Assembly: GCF_002939945.1 (NCBI RefSeq)
Contig: NZ_MDEB01000001.1
Location: 1,105,606-1,169,605 of the forward strand
Direction: 5' to 3'
DNA from: Xanthomonas arboricola pv. populi
Lineage (GTDB): Bacteria > Pseudomonadota > Gammaproteobacteria > Xanthomonadales > Xanthomonadaceae
Length of the DNA stretch: 64,000 nucleotides
Shown: positions 48,191-58,770 of the stretch, in pieces
Numbering within the stretch: position 1 is the first letter of the stretch
Layout: each line of letters starts with the position of its first letter
Position numbers and translations under genes: made by a program
Notes under the pieces: model-generated
Told to the model about the DNA's origin: nothing
Seen by the model: the letters and a program-made list of their open reading frames with translations, nothing else
Databases searched by the model: none

Positions 48191-50164
48191 ATGACTTACG
48201 CCCCCCGTCTTGCCACTGTTTTCGTCGGCCTGCTGTGCCTTGGCAGCACGGCGCTGCATGCCCAAAGCCTCGACCCGCAATTGACCGCCATGCGCGATGC
48301 CATCGCTGCTGCAGAGCGCGGGCAGTCCGATGCCGGTCAGCTCGGCGCGTTGAACCGCCACCCGCTCTACGGCTGGCTGGAATTTGCCACGCTCAAGCGC
48401 AACATCGACAACGTCTCCAACACGCAGGCGCAGGGATTTCTGCAGCGTTATGCGGGCCAGCCGGTGGCCGAGAGCTTCCGCAGCACCTGGTTGCCGGCGG
48501 TTGCGCGCCGCCAGGACTGGAACACGTTGCTGGCCAACTGGAAGCCCACCGACAACCTGGGCCTGCGCTGCGCGCAGCTGACCGCGCGCCAGGCGACCGG
48601 CAAGCTGGATGCACAGTGGAGCCGCGATGCGTTGACGTTATGGCGTGGCGGCAAGGGCCTGCCCGACGCCTGCGATCCGGTGGTCGCCGGGCTGGAAGCG
48701 CGGGGCGAACTCACCCCGGCGCTGCGCTGGGAACGCGTGGAGGCGGCCGCCGATGCACAGCTTCCTGCGGTGATGCGCACGGCCGCGCGCGGCCTGCCGG
48801 CGGCCGATCTGGCCCTGGCTAACGATTACGCCGCGTTTCTGGACAAGGTGCATCCACGTGCATCGAGCTGGCCCAAGACCGAGCGCAGCCGTCGCATCGT
48901 GGTCGACGGCCTGGCCAAGCTGGCCAAGAGCGATCCGGACGCGGCCGAGCAGCAGTTGCCGCAGCTGGCCAGCGCGCTCGGCTTCAGCGAGGCGCAGCGC
49001 GGGCAGGTGCTGTACCAGATCGCGCTATGGACGGTGGCCTCGTATCTGCCGGATTCGGCGCGTCGCCTCAATGCGGTCCCCGATGCCTCATACGACGAGC
49101 GCCTGCACGAATGGCGTGCGCGCGAAGCGATGTCGCGTGGCGACTGGCCGGCTGCATTGGCGGCGATCCGCAAGATGCCGGCCACCCAGCGCAGCGATTC
49201 GCGCTGGCAGTATTTCGAAGCGCGCCTGGCCGAGAAGACCGGCGCGGCCGCAGCCGCACAGCCGCTGTATCGCGCAGCCGCGCAATCGCCGACCTTCCAC
49301 GGCTTCCTGGCCGCCGATCGCCTGCAGCAGCCCTATCGGCTGTGTCCGTGGGAGCCCAAGGACAACCCGCAGGCCAAGGCCGCCGTCGCGCGCGATCCGG
49401 CGTTGATCCGCGCGATCGCCTTGTTCCAGATCGACCGCCCCGGTTGGGCCGTGGCCGAGTGGAACGATGCCGCGAGCCGCTTCGACGACACCCAGCGGCG
49501 GCTGGCGGTGCAGGTGGCCAGCGAAAACGGCTGGTTCGATCGCGCAGTGTTCGCGCTCGGCAAGCAGCCGGACGAACAACGCCTGTATGCGCTGCGCTTT
49601 CCGCTGCATCACGACGACAGCATTCGCCGCGAAGCGGCCAAGAACGCGATCGATCCGGCCTGGGTGGCAGCAGAGATCCGTGCCGAAAGCATCTTCAATC
49701 CACGCGCGCGTTCGCCTGCCAACGCGATGGGCCTGATGCAGGTCTTGCCGGGCACCGGCGCGGCCGTGGCGAAGGGCATCGCCCTGCCGGGTTACGCGGG
49801 CGCAAACAGCCTGTACGAGCCGGACACCAACATCGCCATCGGCACCGCTTATCTACGCCAGTTGCTCAATACCTACGGCGTGCCCTACCTCACCATCGCC
49901 GCCTACAACGCCGGCCCGGGGCCGACCGGGCGCTGGCAATCGCAACGGCCCAACTTCGAGCCGGATTTCTGGATCGAGACCATCAGCTACAAGGAAACCC
50001 GCGAGTACGTCGCACGCGTGCTGGCTTTCAGCGTGATCTACGACTGGCAACTCAACGGCGACATGCTGCCGCTGAGCGATCGCCTGATGGGCAAGCTGGT
50101 GGACAAGCGCCTGAAGCCGGTCTGCACGGCAGGCCAGACGACCACTAACGCGGCGCAGGACTGA
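48191..50164 (+). CDS. slt: Soluble lytic murein transglycosylase
   Basis: The 657-residue periplasmic enzyme cleaves peptidoglycan to 1,6-anhydromuropeptides. A signal peptide ([17 protein letters not shown]) is followed by the long alpha-superhelical U domain. The C-terminal SLT domain has the catalytic Glu in [16 protein letters not shown], then [16 protein letters not shown] and [15 protein letters not shown]. The architecture and length match Slt70. I chose ATG 48191 because the signal peptide starts there; the frame is open for almost 300 codons upstream but that part lies antisense to the receptor gene. Confidence 0.94.
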   Translation: MTYAPRLATVFVGLLCLGSTALHAQSLDPQLTAMRDAIAAAERGQSDAGQLGALNRHPLYGWLEFATLKRNIDNVSNTQAQGFLQRYAGQPVAESFRSTWLPAVARRQDWNTLLANWKPTDNLGLRCAQLTARQATGKLDAQWSRDALTLWRGGKGLPDACDPVVAGLEARGELTPALRWERVEAAADAQLPAVMRTAARGLPAADLALANDYAAFLDKVHPRASSWPKTERSRRIVVDGLAKLAKSDPDAAEQQLPQLASALGFSEAQRGQVLYQIALWTVASYLPDSARRLNAVPDASYDERLHEWRAREAMSRGDWPAALAAIRKMPATQRSDSRWQYFEARLAEKTGAAAAAQPLYRAAAQSPTFHGFLAADRLQQPYRLCPWEPKDNPQAKAAVARDPALIRAIALFQIDRPGWAVAEWNDAASRFDDTQRRLAVQVASENGWFDRAVFALGKQPDEQRLYALRFPLHHDDSIRREAAKNAIDPAWVAAEIRAESIFNPRARSPANAMGLMQVLPGTGAAVAKGIALPGYAGANSLYEPDTNIAIGTAYLRQLLNTYGVPYLTIAAYNAGPGPTGRWQSQRPNFEPDFWIETISYKETREYVARVLAFSVIYDWQLNGDMLPLSDRLMGKLVDKRLKPVCTAGQTTTNAAQD

Positions 50165-50306
50165 GCTTCAAGTCAGCCGACAAGCACCACCGCCGGATGA
50201 GGTGGTAGCGCTTGCGCGGTTGGGGGTGGTTGTCGCTCGGCCACGGGTGCGAGAGCTGGGTGGGCGCGCCATTACCGAACAACGCGTTCCAGGCAGTGCT
50301 TGCCCC

Positions 50307-50466
50307 ATGCACACCGACCATCTCGACTGGTCCTTGCCCGCCCACCGTCGCGGGACCTTACGCGGCATGGATGCCGCGTAAGAGCCTCCATGGACGGATT
50401 CACGGCGTGTCCCGCGATGGTGGGCGGGCGAGGGCCCTGCAGCCAAGCCGCAGATACGCCGCTCTC
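50307..50466 (+). repeat. Nested-palindrome repeat, copy 8
   Basis: Forward copy in the 458-base gap between slt and cca, with perfect inner stem TTACGCGGCAT-GGA-TGCCGCGTAA. It shares an upstream extension (from about 50268) with the copy at 44560. Nothing else recognisable is in this gap. Confidence 0.88.
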
Positions 50467-50622
50467 AGCGCTACGACTGAATGACCCGCATTGACCAATC
50501 GGGACCAGCTGCCGAGATTTGCATGTTGGCGTCACCTGGCATTCCAAAACGCTGCGCGGAAATCCCACAGCAATTGATGCATGGTGTTTCGACCCGCGCA
50601 CCGCATCGGGCATCATGTTGCG

Positions 50623-51855
50623 ATGAAGATCTATCTCGTTGGCGGCGCAGTCCGCGATGCCCTGCTTGGCCAACCCGCTGGCGACCGCGACTGGGTCGTG
50701 GTCGGTGCCGGTCAGGCGCAGATGGAACGCCTGGGCTTCAAACCGGTGGGGAAAGATTTCCCGGTGTTCCTGCACCCGCGTAGCGGCGAGGAATATGCGT
50801 TGGCGCGTACCGAGCGCAAGTCCGGGCGCGGCTATCGCGGCTTTGTGGTGGATGCCGATCCGTCGGTGACGCTGGAAGAAGACCTGCTGCGCCGCGACTT
50901 CACCATCAATGCGATTGCGCGCGACGAGGACACCGGCGAGTTGTTCGATCCGTATGGTGGCGCGCGCGATCTGCAAGCGCGCGTGCTGCGGCACGTGGGT
51001 CCGGCCTTTGTCGAAGATCCCGTGCGTGTGTTGCGCGCTGCCCGCTTCATGGCGCGGCTGGCGCCGCTTGGTTTCACTATTGCGCCAGAGACCGCAGCAC
51101 TGATGCGTCAGATGGCCGCCAGCGGCGAACTGGACAGCCTGGTCCCCGAACGTGTGTGGCAGGAATTACGCCGCGTTTTGGAGAGTGCGCAGCCGTCGGC
51201 ATTTCTGCGCACGCTGCACGACACCGATGCGTTGCGTGTCATCCTGCCCGAAATCGACGCGCTGTATGGCGTGCCGCAACGTGCCGAGTTCCATCCGGAG
51301 GTGGATACCGGCATTCACCAGGAGATGGTCAGCGACATGGCCGCGCGACTGGCGCCCGGCGATGCGCTGGCGGGCTTTGCCGCACTGACCCACGACCTGG
51401 GCAAGGCGCTCACGCCGCCGGAGGAGTGGCCGCGCCACATCATGCACGAACAGCGCGGTGTCGCCCCGCTGCAGGCATTGTGCGAGCGCCTCAAGGTGCC
51501 GCAGGATTATCGCCATCTTGCCATCACCGCCTGCCGCGAACATCTGAACGTGCACCGCCTGGCCGAACTGCGCGACCGCACCGTGCACGAGCTGCTGGTG
51601 CGCTGCGACGCGTTCCGCCGCCCCGAGCGCATCGCACAACTCGCGCTGGTCTGCGAAGCCGACAAGCGTGGCCGGCTGGGCAGCGAAGAGGCCGCATATC
51701 CACAGGGCGAACAACTCAAACGCCTGCATGCGGCTGCGCTGGCCATCAATGCGCGCGACCTGGCCGCAGAAGGCCTGCAAGGCCCGCAGATCGGCGAGGC
51801 ACTGGCGAAGGCACGGATTGCGGCGATTGCGGCTGCGCGCAAGACCAGCGCGTAG
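50623..51855 (+). CDS. cca: Multifunctional CCA tRNA nucleotidyltransferase
   Basis: Adds and repairs the CCA end of tRNAs. The 410-residue protein begins with the nucleotidyltransferase motif [16 protein letters not shown] and [10 protein letters not shown]. It then shows the metal-binding and RNA-binding stretches [15 protein letters not shown] and [18 protein letters not shown]-terminal HD phosphohydrolase domain ([14 protein letters not shown], then [15 protein letters not shown]) marks the gammaproteobacterial bifunctional type. ATG 50623 gives the exact family N-terminus; an in-frame ATG at 50581 adds an unlikely leader. Confidence 0.96.
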   Translation: MKIYLVGGAVRDALLGQPAGDRDWVVVGAGQAQMERLGFKPVGKDFPVFLHPRSGEEYALARTERKSGRGYRGFVVDADPSVTLEEDLLRRDFTINAIARDEDTGELFDPYGGARDLQARVLRHVGPAFVEDPVRVLRAARFMARLAPLGFTIAPETAALMRQMAASGELDSLVPERVWQELRRVLESAQPSAFLRTLHDTDALRVILPEIDALYGVPQRAEFHPEVDTGIHQEMVSDMAARLAPGDALAGFAALTHDLGKALTPPEEWPRHIMHEQRGVAPLQALCERLKVPQDYRHLAITACREHLNVHRLAELRDRTVHELLVRCDAFRRPERIAQLALVCEADKRGRLGSEEAAYPQGEQLKRLHAAALAINARDLAAEGLQGPQIGEALAKARIAAIAAARKTSA

Positions 51856-52002
51856 CCGAGGCGTCGCGCATACCGTTGTAGCAACGCAACGTAGATGCGA
51901 GAGCGCCAGGCAAATATGACTGCACCGCTCCGGGCTGGCGAACACCCATCCCGGGCGACGTCAGGGATGCAGGGCACACGTGGGGTGTTTGCCATTCAAC
52001 AA

Positions 52003-52026
52003 GGCGGCTGCACGCGAGCAGCCGCC
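52003..52026 (-). terminator. Probable terminator after the nag-locus TonB receptor
   Basis: A perfect 9-bp stem GGCGGCTGC/GCAGCCGCC with loop ACGCGA lies 10 bases beyond the receptor stop. On the minus strand it is followed by TTGTTG, a weak U tract. Confidence 0.65.
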
Positions 52027-52036
52027 CGGCCAGGCG

Positions 52037-54700
52037 TCACAGCTTGAAATTCAGACTCAGCATGAAAGAGCGGCCGTTCTTGTAGATGTAGTACGGCTGG
52101 TTCTTGTTGCCGATATAGCTGAAGTAGGTTTCGTCCAGCAGATTGGTGGCTTCCAGCGCCACACGCAGCCGCTCGGTGGCCTGATAGCCGAACGAGGCAT
52201 CGACCTGGGTGAACGCGTCGGTCATCTGCTGCCCGTTGAGGCGGCCGATCTGGGTGAAGTATTCCGAGCGCCAGCCCAGGTTCACCCGTGCACTCCATTT
52301 GCCCTGCTCGTAGTACGGGCTGATGTTGTAGGCGTTGCGCGAGTTGTACGGCAGGCTGTAATCGCCATCGGTTTTAGAATCGGAATAGGTGTAGTTGGCC
52401 ACCACGCCGAAGCCGTTGCCGAAGTTGTGCTGCAGGTTGAGCGCCACGCCGCGCACCTTGGCATCGCCGGCGTTGGTCGGCACGGAGGTCTGGTAGGTAC
52501 TGGAGCCGCCGGTGGCATTGTTGAAGAACACCCGGTCTTCCACGGTAGTCAGGATGTAGTTGGAGATATCGCGCGAGAAGAATTCGCCGCTGAGCAGGCT
52601 GCTGTCGGAGAAGTACCACTCCAGCGATGCGCCCAGGTTGGTGGACTCGTACGGACTCAATCCAGGATTACCCGTGGACGCGGTGAGCGTGGTGTCGTCG
52701 GTGGCCACGTACGGGGTCATGTTGGTATAGCGCGGCCGTGCGATCACCTTGGAGGCAGCAAAGCGCAGCATCAGATCGTCGCGCAGGTCGTAGGCGATGT
52801 TGAAGGACGGCAGCCACTTGCCGTAACTGTTGAGGAAGTTGACCGGCGTGTAGCCGCCGCCGGGCGCGTAGCTGAAACCATCGGTGGAATCGCGCGTGTG
52901 CACGTAACGCACGCCGATGTTGCCGCGATAGCGCTCGCCGGAGAAATTGCCCTGCAGGAACCAGGCACGGTTCTGCTCCTCGATGCTGTAGTTGCCGGCG
53001 TAGCTGATCGGCAAGCCGTCATCGCCTTCCAGGCCGCCGATGTACTGGCTGATGGCGCCGCTGTTGATGGTCGACCAGCGCTGCATGTCGGCGCTGGTCG
53101 ACAAGCCGTCCAGATAGCCCGACGGCGTGGTTCCCGGCGAGAACGCGGCCAGCGTGCTGCCGTCGTTCGGGGTCCAGGTGCGGCTGTACGCCGACTGCCC
53201 GGTGGCGTGATTGGTGAGCTTGATACCGGTCAGGATCTGCGTGAACGGCCCCCACTCCACCGCATGGTCGAAGTCCAGCTGCAGGTAGCGCTCCTTGTCG
53301 TACTGCGGGCTGTGGCTGGCGGAGGCGTTGTTGAGTTGCATCGCCGCCGCGTTGGTGGGGTCGGTGCTGTAGTCCATCGCGGTGCGGCGCCCGTCGATGT
53401 TGTAGCTGTAACCGGCCAGGTTGCGGAACTGGATGCCGTAGATGCGCTCGGCGCCGCCTTGCGAACTGGTGTAGCCCACCTGGCTGGACGCATTCCAGCC
53501 GTCGCCGTGCCAGTCGGCACGCAGATGGATGCTGCCGGTGCTGACATCGCTGTTGCGCAGGTAGCCATCCAGGAATGTGGTGGACTGATCGCCGAAGGTG
53601 CCCGAGGTCGCCACGCCGTTCTCGAAGCCCAGCGCCTGCGCATCGCCAGGGTTGGAGCCCCAGTACCCGTAGCGGCTCTGGTTGTAGTTGTCGAAACTTT
53701 CCTTGACGTACAGGCCGGTCAGGTTGAGCTCGAAATCGGCATCCGGCTTCCACTGCAACGCGGCACTGACACCATCGCGTTTGCGCGTCTGCTGAAACAA
53801 GGCGGTATTGATCGAGGTTGGAAACACACCGGTGTTATTGCCGATCACGGCCGGCGGAAACCCTGCACCTTGCACATCGTCGTAGCCGAAGATCTCCACG
53901 CCATCGCGACGCAGCACGCGCTGCGAATGCATCACCGAGGTGAGTACACCGAACGTTTCATCCTGGTTCTTCCAGCTGTATAGCGCTGACGCGTTCGGCT
54001 TGCCTTCGTCGGAACGGTCGTTGTAGCCGTAGCTCACCGTGCCGGTCAGCGTATTGCGCTCGAGATCCAGCGGCTTGCGCGTGTGTACGATTACGGTGCC
54101 GCCGATCGAACCTTCGTCGATGCGCGCCTCCGGTGTCTTGTAGACCTCCATCAGGCCGACCACTTCCGGCGCCAGCGTGCTGTAGTTGAACGAGCGGCTG
54201 TCCGGGTCGTTGGGGTCGCCACCCCAACTGGTGGAGGCAATGGTCTGGCCGTTGAGCAGCACACGATTGAGCGCCGGATCGGTGCCGAGGATGCTGACCT
54301 TCTCGCCTTCACCGAATTGCCGGTCCACGGTGATGCCGGACAGGCGCGACAGCGACTCGGCGACGTTGGTATCGGGGAATTTGCCGATGTCTTCGGCACT
54401 GATCGCATCGACGATCGCATCGGCATTACGCTTGACGTTGAGTGCCTTGCCGAGGCTGGCCTGATAGCCGACGACCTTGACCTCGTCCAGCGTGGACACC
54501 GAGGGATTGGTTTGCGCGGGTGCCTGTTCTTGCGAGGCTGCAGCCTGCTCCTGCGCACCTGCAGGCAACGCGGCAATACCTGCCAGGGCAGCGCCACCGA
54601 TCAACAGGCTGCGGACTGCAGCACTCAGCGGCGTGCGACGTAGCGGATGCGCATGGCAGAACACGTGACGGGACAACTCGAACACACGGGAAGACGGCAT
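52037..54700 (-). CDS. TonB-dependent receptor of the N-acetylglucosamine locus
   Basis: An 887-residue receptor of the Xanthomonas/Caulobacter subfamily. A signal peptide ends LPAGAQEQ. The plug contains ISAEDIGKFPDTNVAESLSR and LSGITVDRQFGEGEKVSI, and the barrel ends GRSFMLSLNFKL. This subfamily commonly imports oligosaccharides and not siderophores. It lies after the nag operon on the same strand and has two LacI-type operators upstream, so it most likely transports GlcNAc or chito-oligosaccharides; this is context-based. ATG 54700 has AGAGG 8-9 bases upstream. Confidence 0.93.
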   Translation of the reverse strand: MPSSRVFELSRHVFCHAHPLRRTPLSAAVRSLLIGGAALAGIAALPAGAQEQAAASQEQAPAQTNPSVSTLDEVKVVGYQASLGKALNVKRNADAIVDAISAEDIGKFPDTNVAESLSRLSGITVDRQFGEGEKVSILGTDPALNRVLLNGQTIASTSWGGDPNDPDSRSFNYSTLAPEVVGLMEVYKTPEARIDEGSIGGTVIVHTRKPLDLERNTLTGTVSYGYNDRSDEGKPNASALYSWKNQDETFGVLTSVMHSQRVLRRDGVEIFGYDDVQGAGFPPAVIGNNTGVFPTSINTALFQQTRKRDGVSAALQWKPDADFELNLTGLYVKESFDNYNQSRYGYWGSNPGDAQALGFENGVATSGTFGDQSTTFLDGYLRNSDVSTGSIHLRADWHGDGWNASSQVGYTSSQGGAERIYGIQFRNLAGYSYNIDGRRTAMDYSTDPTNAAAMQLNNASASHSPQYDKERYLQLDFDHAVEWGPFTQILTGIKLTNHATGQSAYSRTWTPNDGSTLAAFSPGTTPSGYLDGLSTSADMQRWSTINSGAISQYIGGLEGDDGLPISYAGNYSIEEQNRAWFLQGNFSGERYRGNIGVRYVHTRDSTDGFSYAPGGGYTPVNFLNSYGKWLPSFNIAYDLRDDLMLRFAASKVIARPRYTNMTPYVATDDTTLTASTGNPGLSPYESTNLGASLEWYFSDSSLLSGEFFSRDISNYILTTVEDRVFFNNATGGSSTYQTSVPTNAGDAKVRGVALNLQHNFGNGFGVVANYTYSDSKTDGDYSLPYNSRNAYNISPYYEQGKWSARVNLGWRSEYFTQIGRLNGQQMTDAFTQVDASFGYQATERLRVALEATNLLDETYFSYIGNKNQPYYIYKNGRSFMLSLNFKL

Positions 54701-54844
54701 TGCGTAGACCTCTTGACGGATGTCAGGTGGCAACCAGGTGGTTGCACGACAACGCGCGATGCGCGTGACATGCCCGCACTCCGTCCCCTGTGCCGGATGC
54801 GAGCAGCGTCCCGCACCGACGTGGCGGCATGCGGGTCAGCGCCG

Positions 54845-54916
54845 GTCCGGCCAGCGGCCGGACGACAACGTTTTCAAGAATTCAGAAGTGGCTCCTGCTC
54901 GCTGACAACGTTATCA
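54845..54916. promoter_or_regulatory. Two LacI-type operators and a hairpin upstream of the TonB receptor
   Basis: A palindrome TGACAACGTTATCA (54903-54916) and a second copy CGACAACGTTTTCA (54863-54876) share the core GACAACGTT and are centred 40 bases apart. A CG-centred GACAACGTTNTC palindrome is the form of site expected for LacI-family regulators such as the GlcNAc regulator NagQ encoded by this locus. A perfect 8-bp hairpin (GTCCGGCC-AGC-GGCCGGAC, 54845-54863) adjoins the second site. The remainder of 54701-55471, about 770 bases, shows no gene; another palindrome CAACCA-GG-TGGTTG is at 54731-54744. Confidence 0.68.
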
Positions 54917-55437
54917 GCGAAGGTGCCTTTCGCGGCCGGGGCTGTCAACTCGCTGCCACACATCGCCGGTTTTATGCCTGAAACCGCAGCTTCGATGCAG
55001 ATATTGGAATGACAGCGCGATCGCGACCGCATTCATTTGCTTCGATGAGCAGACCACTGCGCGTAGCGACCTGATGCCACAAGGTTGCGCAGCCGGATGT
55101 TGCGATGCAGGGTGTGTTGCAGGCTTTGATGTGGTGAACGGTGTACGCAACGCCTTGCCAAACGACTGCGATTGCACTGCGAACGTGCTGCAAGCGCATG
55201 CGGCTGCAGTCGCCGCCGGGCGTTTACTGCAACGGGCGGCGCGTCGGTTGCACCACGCGTTGCGTGACGTCGGAAGCGCCCGAGTTCTTCTTGGCCGCTC
55301 CATCGTTCGACACTGATTCCTTTCCGGAACTTGGCGAAAGCACGCCCTGCACTCGCGCACGCACGGTCACGCGTCACCGCACTGACGATGTCGGTTCACT
55401 GCTGGCAATATGCAAACAAAGCTTCAAACGCATCGCG

Positions 55438-55459
55438 CCGCACGAACGGGTTCGTGCGG
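55438..55459 (-). terminator. Probable terminator of the nag operon
   Basis: A perfect 9-bp stem CCGCACGAA/TTCGTGCGG with loop CGGG lies 12 bases beyond the nagA stop. The downstream strand is only moderately T-rich, so termination efficiency is uncertain. Confidence 0.6.
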
Positions 55460-55471
55460 CGGCGTGCGGAC

Positions 55472-56626
55472 TTACTCGCGCTGCCCGGCTACCCAGGTGC
55501 CAAGCACCTGCACATCGGCATCCACCAGCACCAGGTCGGCCTGATAGCCCGGTGCAATACGCCCCAGCCGCTCACCCAGTCCGATGCATTGCGCAGGATA
55601 GGTCGATGCCATGCGTGCAGCTTCGGCCAGGTCCACGCCCAGCCACTGCACGCTGTTGCGCACGGCCGTGGCCATGTCCAGCGCCGAGCCGGCCAGGGCG
55701 CCGTCGGCATTGCGCACCACGCCATCGACGGCGGTGATGGTTTCGCCATACAGGTCGAAACTGGGGCTGTCGGCACCGACCATCGGCATGGCGTCGGTGA
55801 CCAGCAACAGCTTGCCGCGCGGCTTGGCGGCCAGCGCCAGGCGCAGGCTGGCCGGATGCACGTGCACGCCGTCGACGATGATGCCGCACCACACAGCAGG
55901 GTCTTCCAATGCGGCGCCCACCGCGCTGGGCTCGCGCCCGCTTAGTTGCGACATCGCGTTGTACAGATGGGTGAACCCGCTGACGCCGGCGGCAATGCCG
56001 TCGCGTGCCTGCTCGTAGCTGGCTGCGGTGTGGCCGGCAAACACGATTGCGCCACCGGCGACGAAGGCGCGGATGTCGTCCAGCGGCACGCGCTCGGGCG
56101 CGAGCGTGATCAGGGTGACGCCGTTGTCCAGCGAGGTATCGACCGCAATCTCGTGCGCGTCGGGCAGGCGGAACTTGTGCGCGTCGTGCGTGCCCTTGCG
56201 CGCCGGGCTCAGGTACGGGCCTTCCAGATGGATGCCGAGCACGCCGGGCACGCCTTGCGCGATGGCCTGCCGCGTGGCGTCGATCGCCTCGGCCATGACC
56301 TCGGCCGTGTCGCTGATCAGCGTCGGCAGCATGCCGGTGGTGCCGTAGCGGCGATGTGCAGCAGCAATGGTGGCCAGTGCCTGCGGGTCGCGCGCGTTGT
56401 TGAACAACACGCCGCCACCGCCATTGACCTGGATGTCGATGAAGCCGGGCAGCAAGATGGCGCCGCCCAGATCCATGCGCGTATGCGCCTGCGCAACGCG
56501 CGCATCGTCGGCCGTCACCACCGCGTGGATCTGCGTGCCGGCCAGCAGGACGACCAGTCCATCCTGCAGGCCGTCGTCGGTGAGCACGCGTGCATTGCAC
56601 AACGCTTGAATCGGGGAAGCATCCAT
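55472..56626 (-). CDS. nagA: N-acetylglucosamine-6-phosphate deacetylase
   Basis: NagA converts GlcNAc-6-P to glucosamine-6-P. The 384-residue amidohydrolase has the metal and substrate motifs LPGFIDIQVNGGGG near residue 56, GIHLEGPYLSPARKGTHD near residue 129, FAGHTAASYEQ and FTHLYNAMSQLSGREP. The catalytic Asp is in LLLVTDAMPMVG. It is the last gene of the nag operon; its start is 2 bases after the nagB stop. ATG 56626 begins MDASPIQALCNARV. Confidence 0.95.
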   Translation of the reverse strand: MDASPIQALCNARVLTDDGLQDGLVVLLAGTQIHAVVTADDARVAQAHTRMDLGGAILLPGFIDIQVNGGGGVLFNNARDPQALATIAAAHRRYGTTGMLPTLISDTAEVMAEAIDATRQAIAQGVPGVLGIHLEGPYLSPARKGTHDAHKFRLPDAHEIAVDTSLDNGVTLITLAPERVPLDDIRAFVAGGAIVFAGHTAASYEQARDGIAAGVSGFTHLYNAMSQLSGREPSAVGAALEDPAVWCGIIVDGVHVHPASLRLALAAKPRGKLLLVTDAMPMVGADSPSFDLYGETITAVDGVVRNADGALAGSALDMATAVRNSVQWLGVDLAEAARMASTYPAQCIGLGERLGRIAPGYQADLVLVDADVQVLGTWVAGQRE

Positions 56627-56628
56627 GT

Positions 56629-57657
56629 TCAAACGGTTTCCGTGACCTTGTTCAAATGCGGCGGCAGATCGGGATTGTTGCCACGTTGCAGGGCCAGCGC
56701 GTTGATCGCGCGATAGAAGCTCTGCACGGTCAACAGCGGCGCGCTGGCCGGATGCGCCGCATCCACAAGCGGCAGATCGCCGTCGGGCGCGGCCAGCCAC
56801 ACCTGCGCGCCGCGTGCGCGGAACTCTTCGGCCAGCGCGCGCGTGCCCGCGCCGGTTTCATCCGGCTGCGCAAACACCAGCACCGGGAAGCCCGGTCCCA
56901 CCAGTGCCATCGGGCCGTGTTTGACCTCGGCCGAACTGTAGGCTTCGGCATGCAGGCCGCAGGTTTCCTTGAACTTCAGGGCCGCTTCCTGCGCGGCGCC
57001 CAGGCCCAGGCCGCGACCGAGCACGAACAGGTTGTGCGCGGGCGCCAGGCCGGTGGTGAGTGCGGACCAGTCGGCCTGCCAGGCGTTGCGCAACTGTTGC
57101 GGCAATGCATCCACCGCCGCGAGCAGGCCCGGGTCGTTCTTCCACACCGCGCCCAGGTGCAGCAGCGCAGCCAGCGAGGCGAGATAACTCTTGGTGGCAG
57201 CGACGCTTTTTTCCGGGCCTGCGCCCAGGGGAATCACCACCTCGGCCAGTTGCGCCAGCGGCGAATCCTCCACATTGACCAGGGCGACCACGCGCGCGCC
57301 GGCCGCCTTGGCGGCCTCGGCATTGCGCAACAGGTCCGGGCTCTTGCCCGATTGCGAAATCACGATGTACAGCGCGCCGCGCAACTGCAGCGGCGCTGCG
57401 TAGACCGAACCCACCGACGGCGATGCAGAGGCGGTCACGATGCCGAGTTGTGTTTCGAACAGATACTTGGCGTAGGTCGCTGCGTGATCGGAACTGCCGC
57501 GCGCGCAGGTCACCACGAACGGCGGCGGCGTGTCGCGCAGCGACTGCGCGAGGGCGGCGACGGTGTCGGCGTTACGGGCGAACTGTGCGGCGACCACGTC
57601 GGCGGTCTGCGCCGCCTCGCGGAACATCAAGGTCTCGGTTTCGGTGGGAAGGCTCAT
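56629..57657 (-). CDS. nagB-II: Glucosamine-6-phosphate deaminase, GlmS-like (NagB-II)
   Basis: The 342-residue protein has two SIS sugar-isomerase domains like the C-terminal half of GlmS and no glutaminase part. Motifs are VVTCARGSSDHAATYAKY near residue 48, VISQSGKSPDLLRN near residue 98 and FVLGRGLGLGAAQEAALKF. SAEVKHGPMALV follows. This type replaces the classical NagB and converts glucosamine-6-P to fructose-6-P and ammonia. It lies between nagQ and nagA with very short gaps. Confidence 0.93.
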   Translation of the reverse strand: MSLPTETETLMFREAAQTADVVAAQFARNADTVAALAQSLRDTPPPFVVTCARGSSDHAATYAKYLFETQLGIVTASASPSVGSVYAAPLQLRGALYIVISQSGKSPDLLRNAEAAKAAGARVVALVNVEDSPLAQLAEVVIPLGAGPEKSVAATKSYLASLAALLHLGAVWKNDPGLLAAVDALPQQLRNAWQADWSALTTGLAPAHNLFVLGRGLGLGAAQEAALKFKETCGLHAEAYSSAEVKHGPMALVGPGFPVLVFAQPDETGAGTRALAEEFRARGAQVWLAAPDGDLPLVDAAHPASAPLLTVQSFYRAINALALQRGNNPDLPPHLNKVTETV

Positions 57658-57662
57658 CAGGC

Positions 57663-58730
57663 TCAGGCGGATTCGGGAGGAAGGGATTTGGCCGACGGCG
57701 TCTGCGCCGGTGCAGTGGAACCGCGCACCACCAGCTGCGGCACGAAGCCGCGGTTCTGCAATTGCGCAGGCTGGTCGTCGTAGGCATCGCTGCGCAACTG
57801 GCTGATCAACAGGCGTGCGGCATGCCGCGCGATGTCGTCGGTGGCCTGCTTGGCGGTGGTCAGTGCCGGCCACGACTGGCGCGAGAACGGGCTGTCTTCG
57901 AAGCCGGCGATCGACAATTGATACGGCACGTTCATGCCGGTGGACTTGGCCGCCGCCAGCACGCCTGCGGCGATTTCATCGTTGCTGCCGAAGATGGCGG
58001 TCGGCGGCTCGCGCAACGACAGCAGCCGGCGCGCGCCACGGAAGCCGTCGTCGAAGGTGTAATCGCCGGGAATCACCAGGTGCTTGTCCAGGGTGATGCC
58101 GTAGTCCTTCAACGCGGCTTCGTAACCGGCGTAGCGCTCGCCGCTGGAGCGGTGCTGCGGGCCGCCCCACAGGAACCCGATGCGCTGATGGCCCAACTGC
58201 ACCAGATGCTCGGTGATTTCGTAGGCGGCAGCGCGGTCGTCGATATACACGCAGGGGCCATCGCCCGGATCGTCGGTGGCGGCGATGATGCGCACGCTCT
58301 TGATGCCGCGCGCAGCCAGGCCGGCCATCAGCTCGGGGCGCTCGGACATCGGTGCGGTCAGCACCACGCCGGCCAGCCGCGAGCGCTGCACCCATTCGGC
58401 CAGTTCGTCGGCCAGCAATGGCGAGGTGGAATCGCAGGGATGGATCTGCAGCCCGAAGCCGGTCTCGCGGCAGGCGGCCAGCACGCCGTTCTGGATGCCG
58501 ATGATGTGATACGGGTTGGGATTGTCGTAGACCAGACCGATCACGAACGGCGTGCCGCTGCGCAGGTTGCGCGCGGACGGGTCGGGTTCGTAGTCCAGAT
58601 CGGCGATGGCGCGCAGCACGCGCGCGCGCGTGGCCTGCATCACCGAAGGTTCGTTGTTGATCACGCGCGACACGGTCTTCAACGAGACCTTGGCGCGCTC
58701 GGCGACATCTTTGATGGTGGGCCTGCGCAT
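57663..58730 (-). CDS. nagQ: LacI-family regulator of GlcNAc utilisation, NagQ-like
   Basis: The 355-residue repressor has an N-terminal helix-turn-helix (TIKDVAERAKVSLKTVSRVI, then NNEPSV) and a periplasmic-binding-protein-like sensor domain (FVIGLVYDNPNPYHI, HQRIGFLWGGP, IFGSNDEIAAGV). It sits inside the nag operon between nagP and nagB. LacI-type palindromes upstream of the adjacent TonB receptor are probable targets. ATG 58730 is preferred (MRRPTIKDVA) because AAGG precedes it; an in-frame ATG at 58760 is possible. Confidence 0.9.
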   Translation of the reverse strand: MRRPTIKDVAERAKVSLKTVSRVINNEPSVMQATRARVLRAIADLDYEPDPSARNLRSGTPFVIGLVYDNPNPYHIIGIQNGVLAACRETGFGLQIHPCDSTSPLLADELAEWVQRSRLAGVVLTAPMSERPELMAGLAARGIKSVRIIAATDDPGDGPCVYIDDRAAAYEITEHLVQLGHQRIGFLWGGPQHRSSGERYAGYEAALKDYGITLDKHLVIPGDYTFDDGFRGARRLLSLREPPTAIFGSNDEIAAGVLAAAKSTGMNVPYQLSIAGFEDSPFSRQSWPALTTAKQATDDIARHAARLLISQLRSDAYDDQPAQLQNRGFVPQLVVRGSTAPAQTPSAKSLPPESA

Positions 58731-58770
58731 GGGTATGCCTTGTTCGTCGGAACGCATCATGCTGCCTGGT

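Noticed and set aside
51980-53983. Plus-strand open frame of about 670 codons
   Set aside because: Antisense to the TonB receptor of the nag locus; Val/Gly/Arg-rich without domain features.
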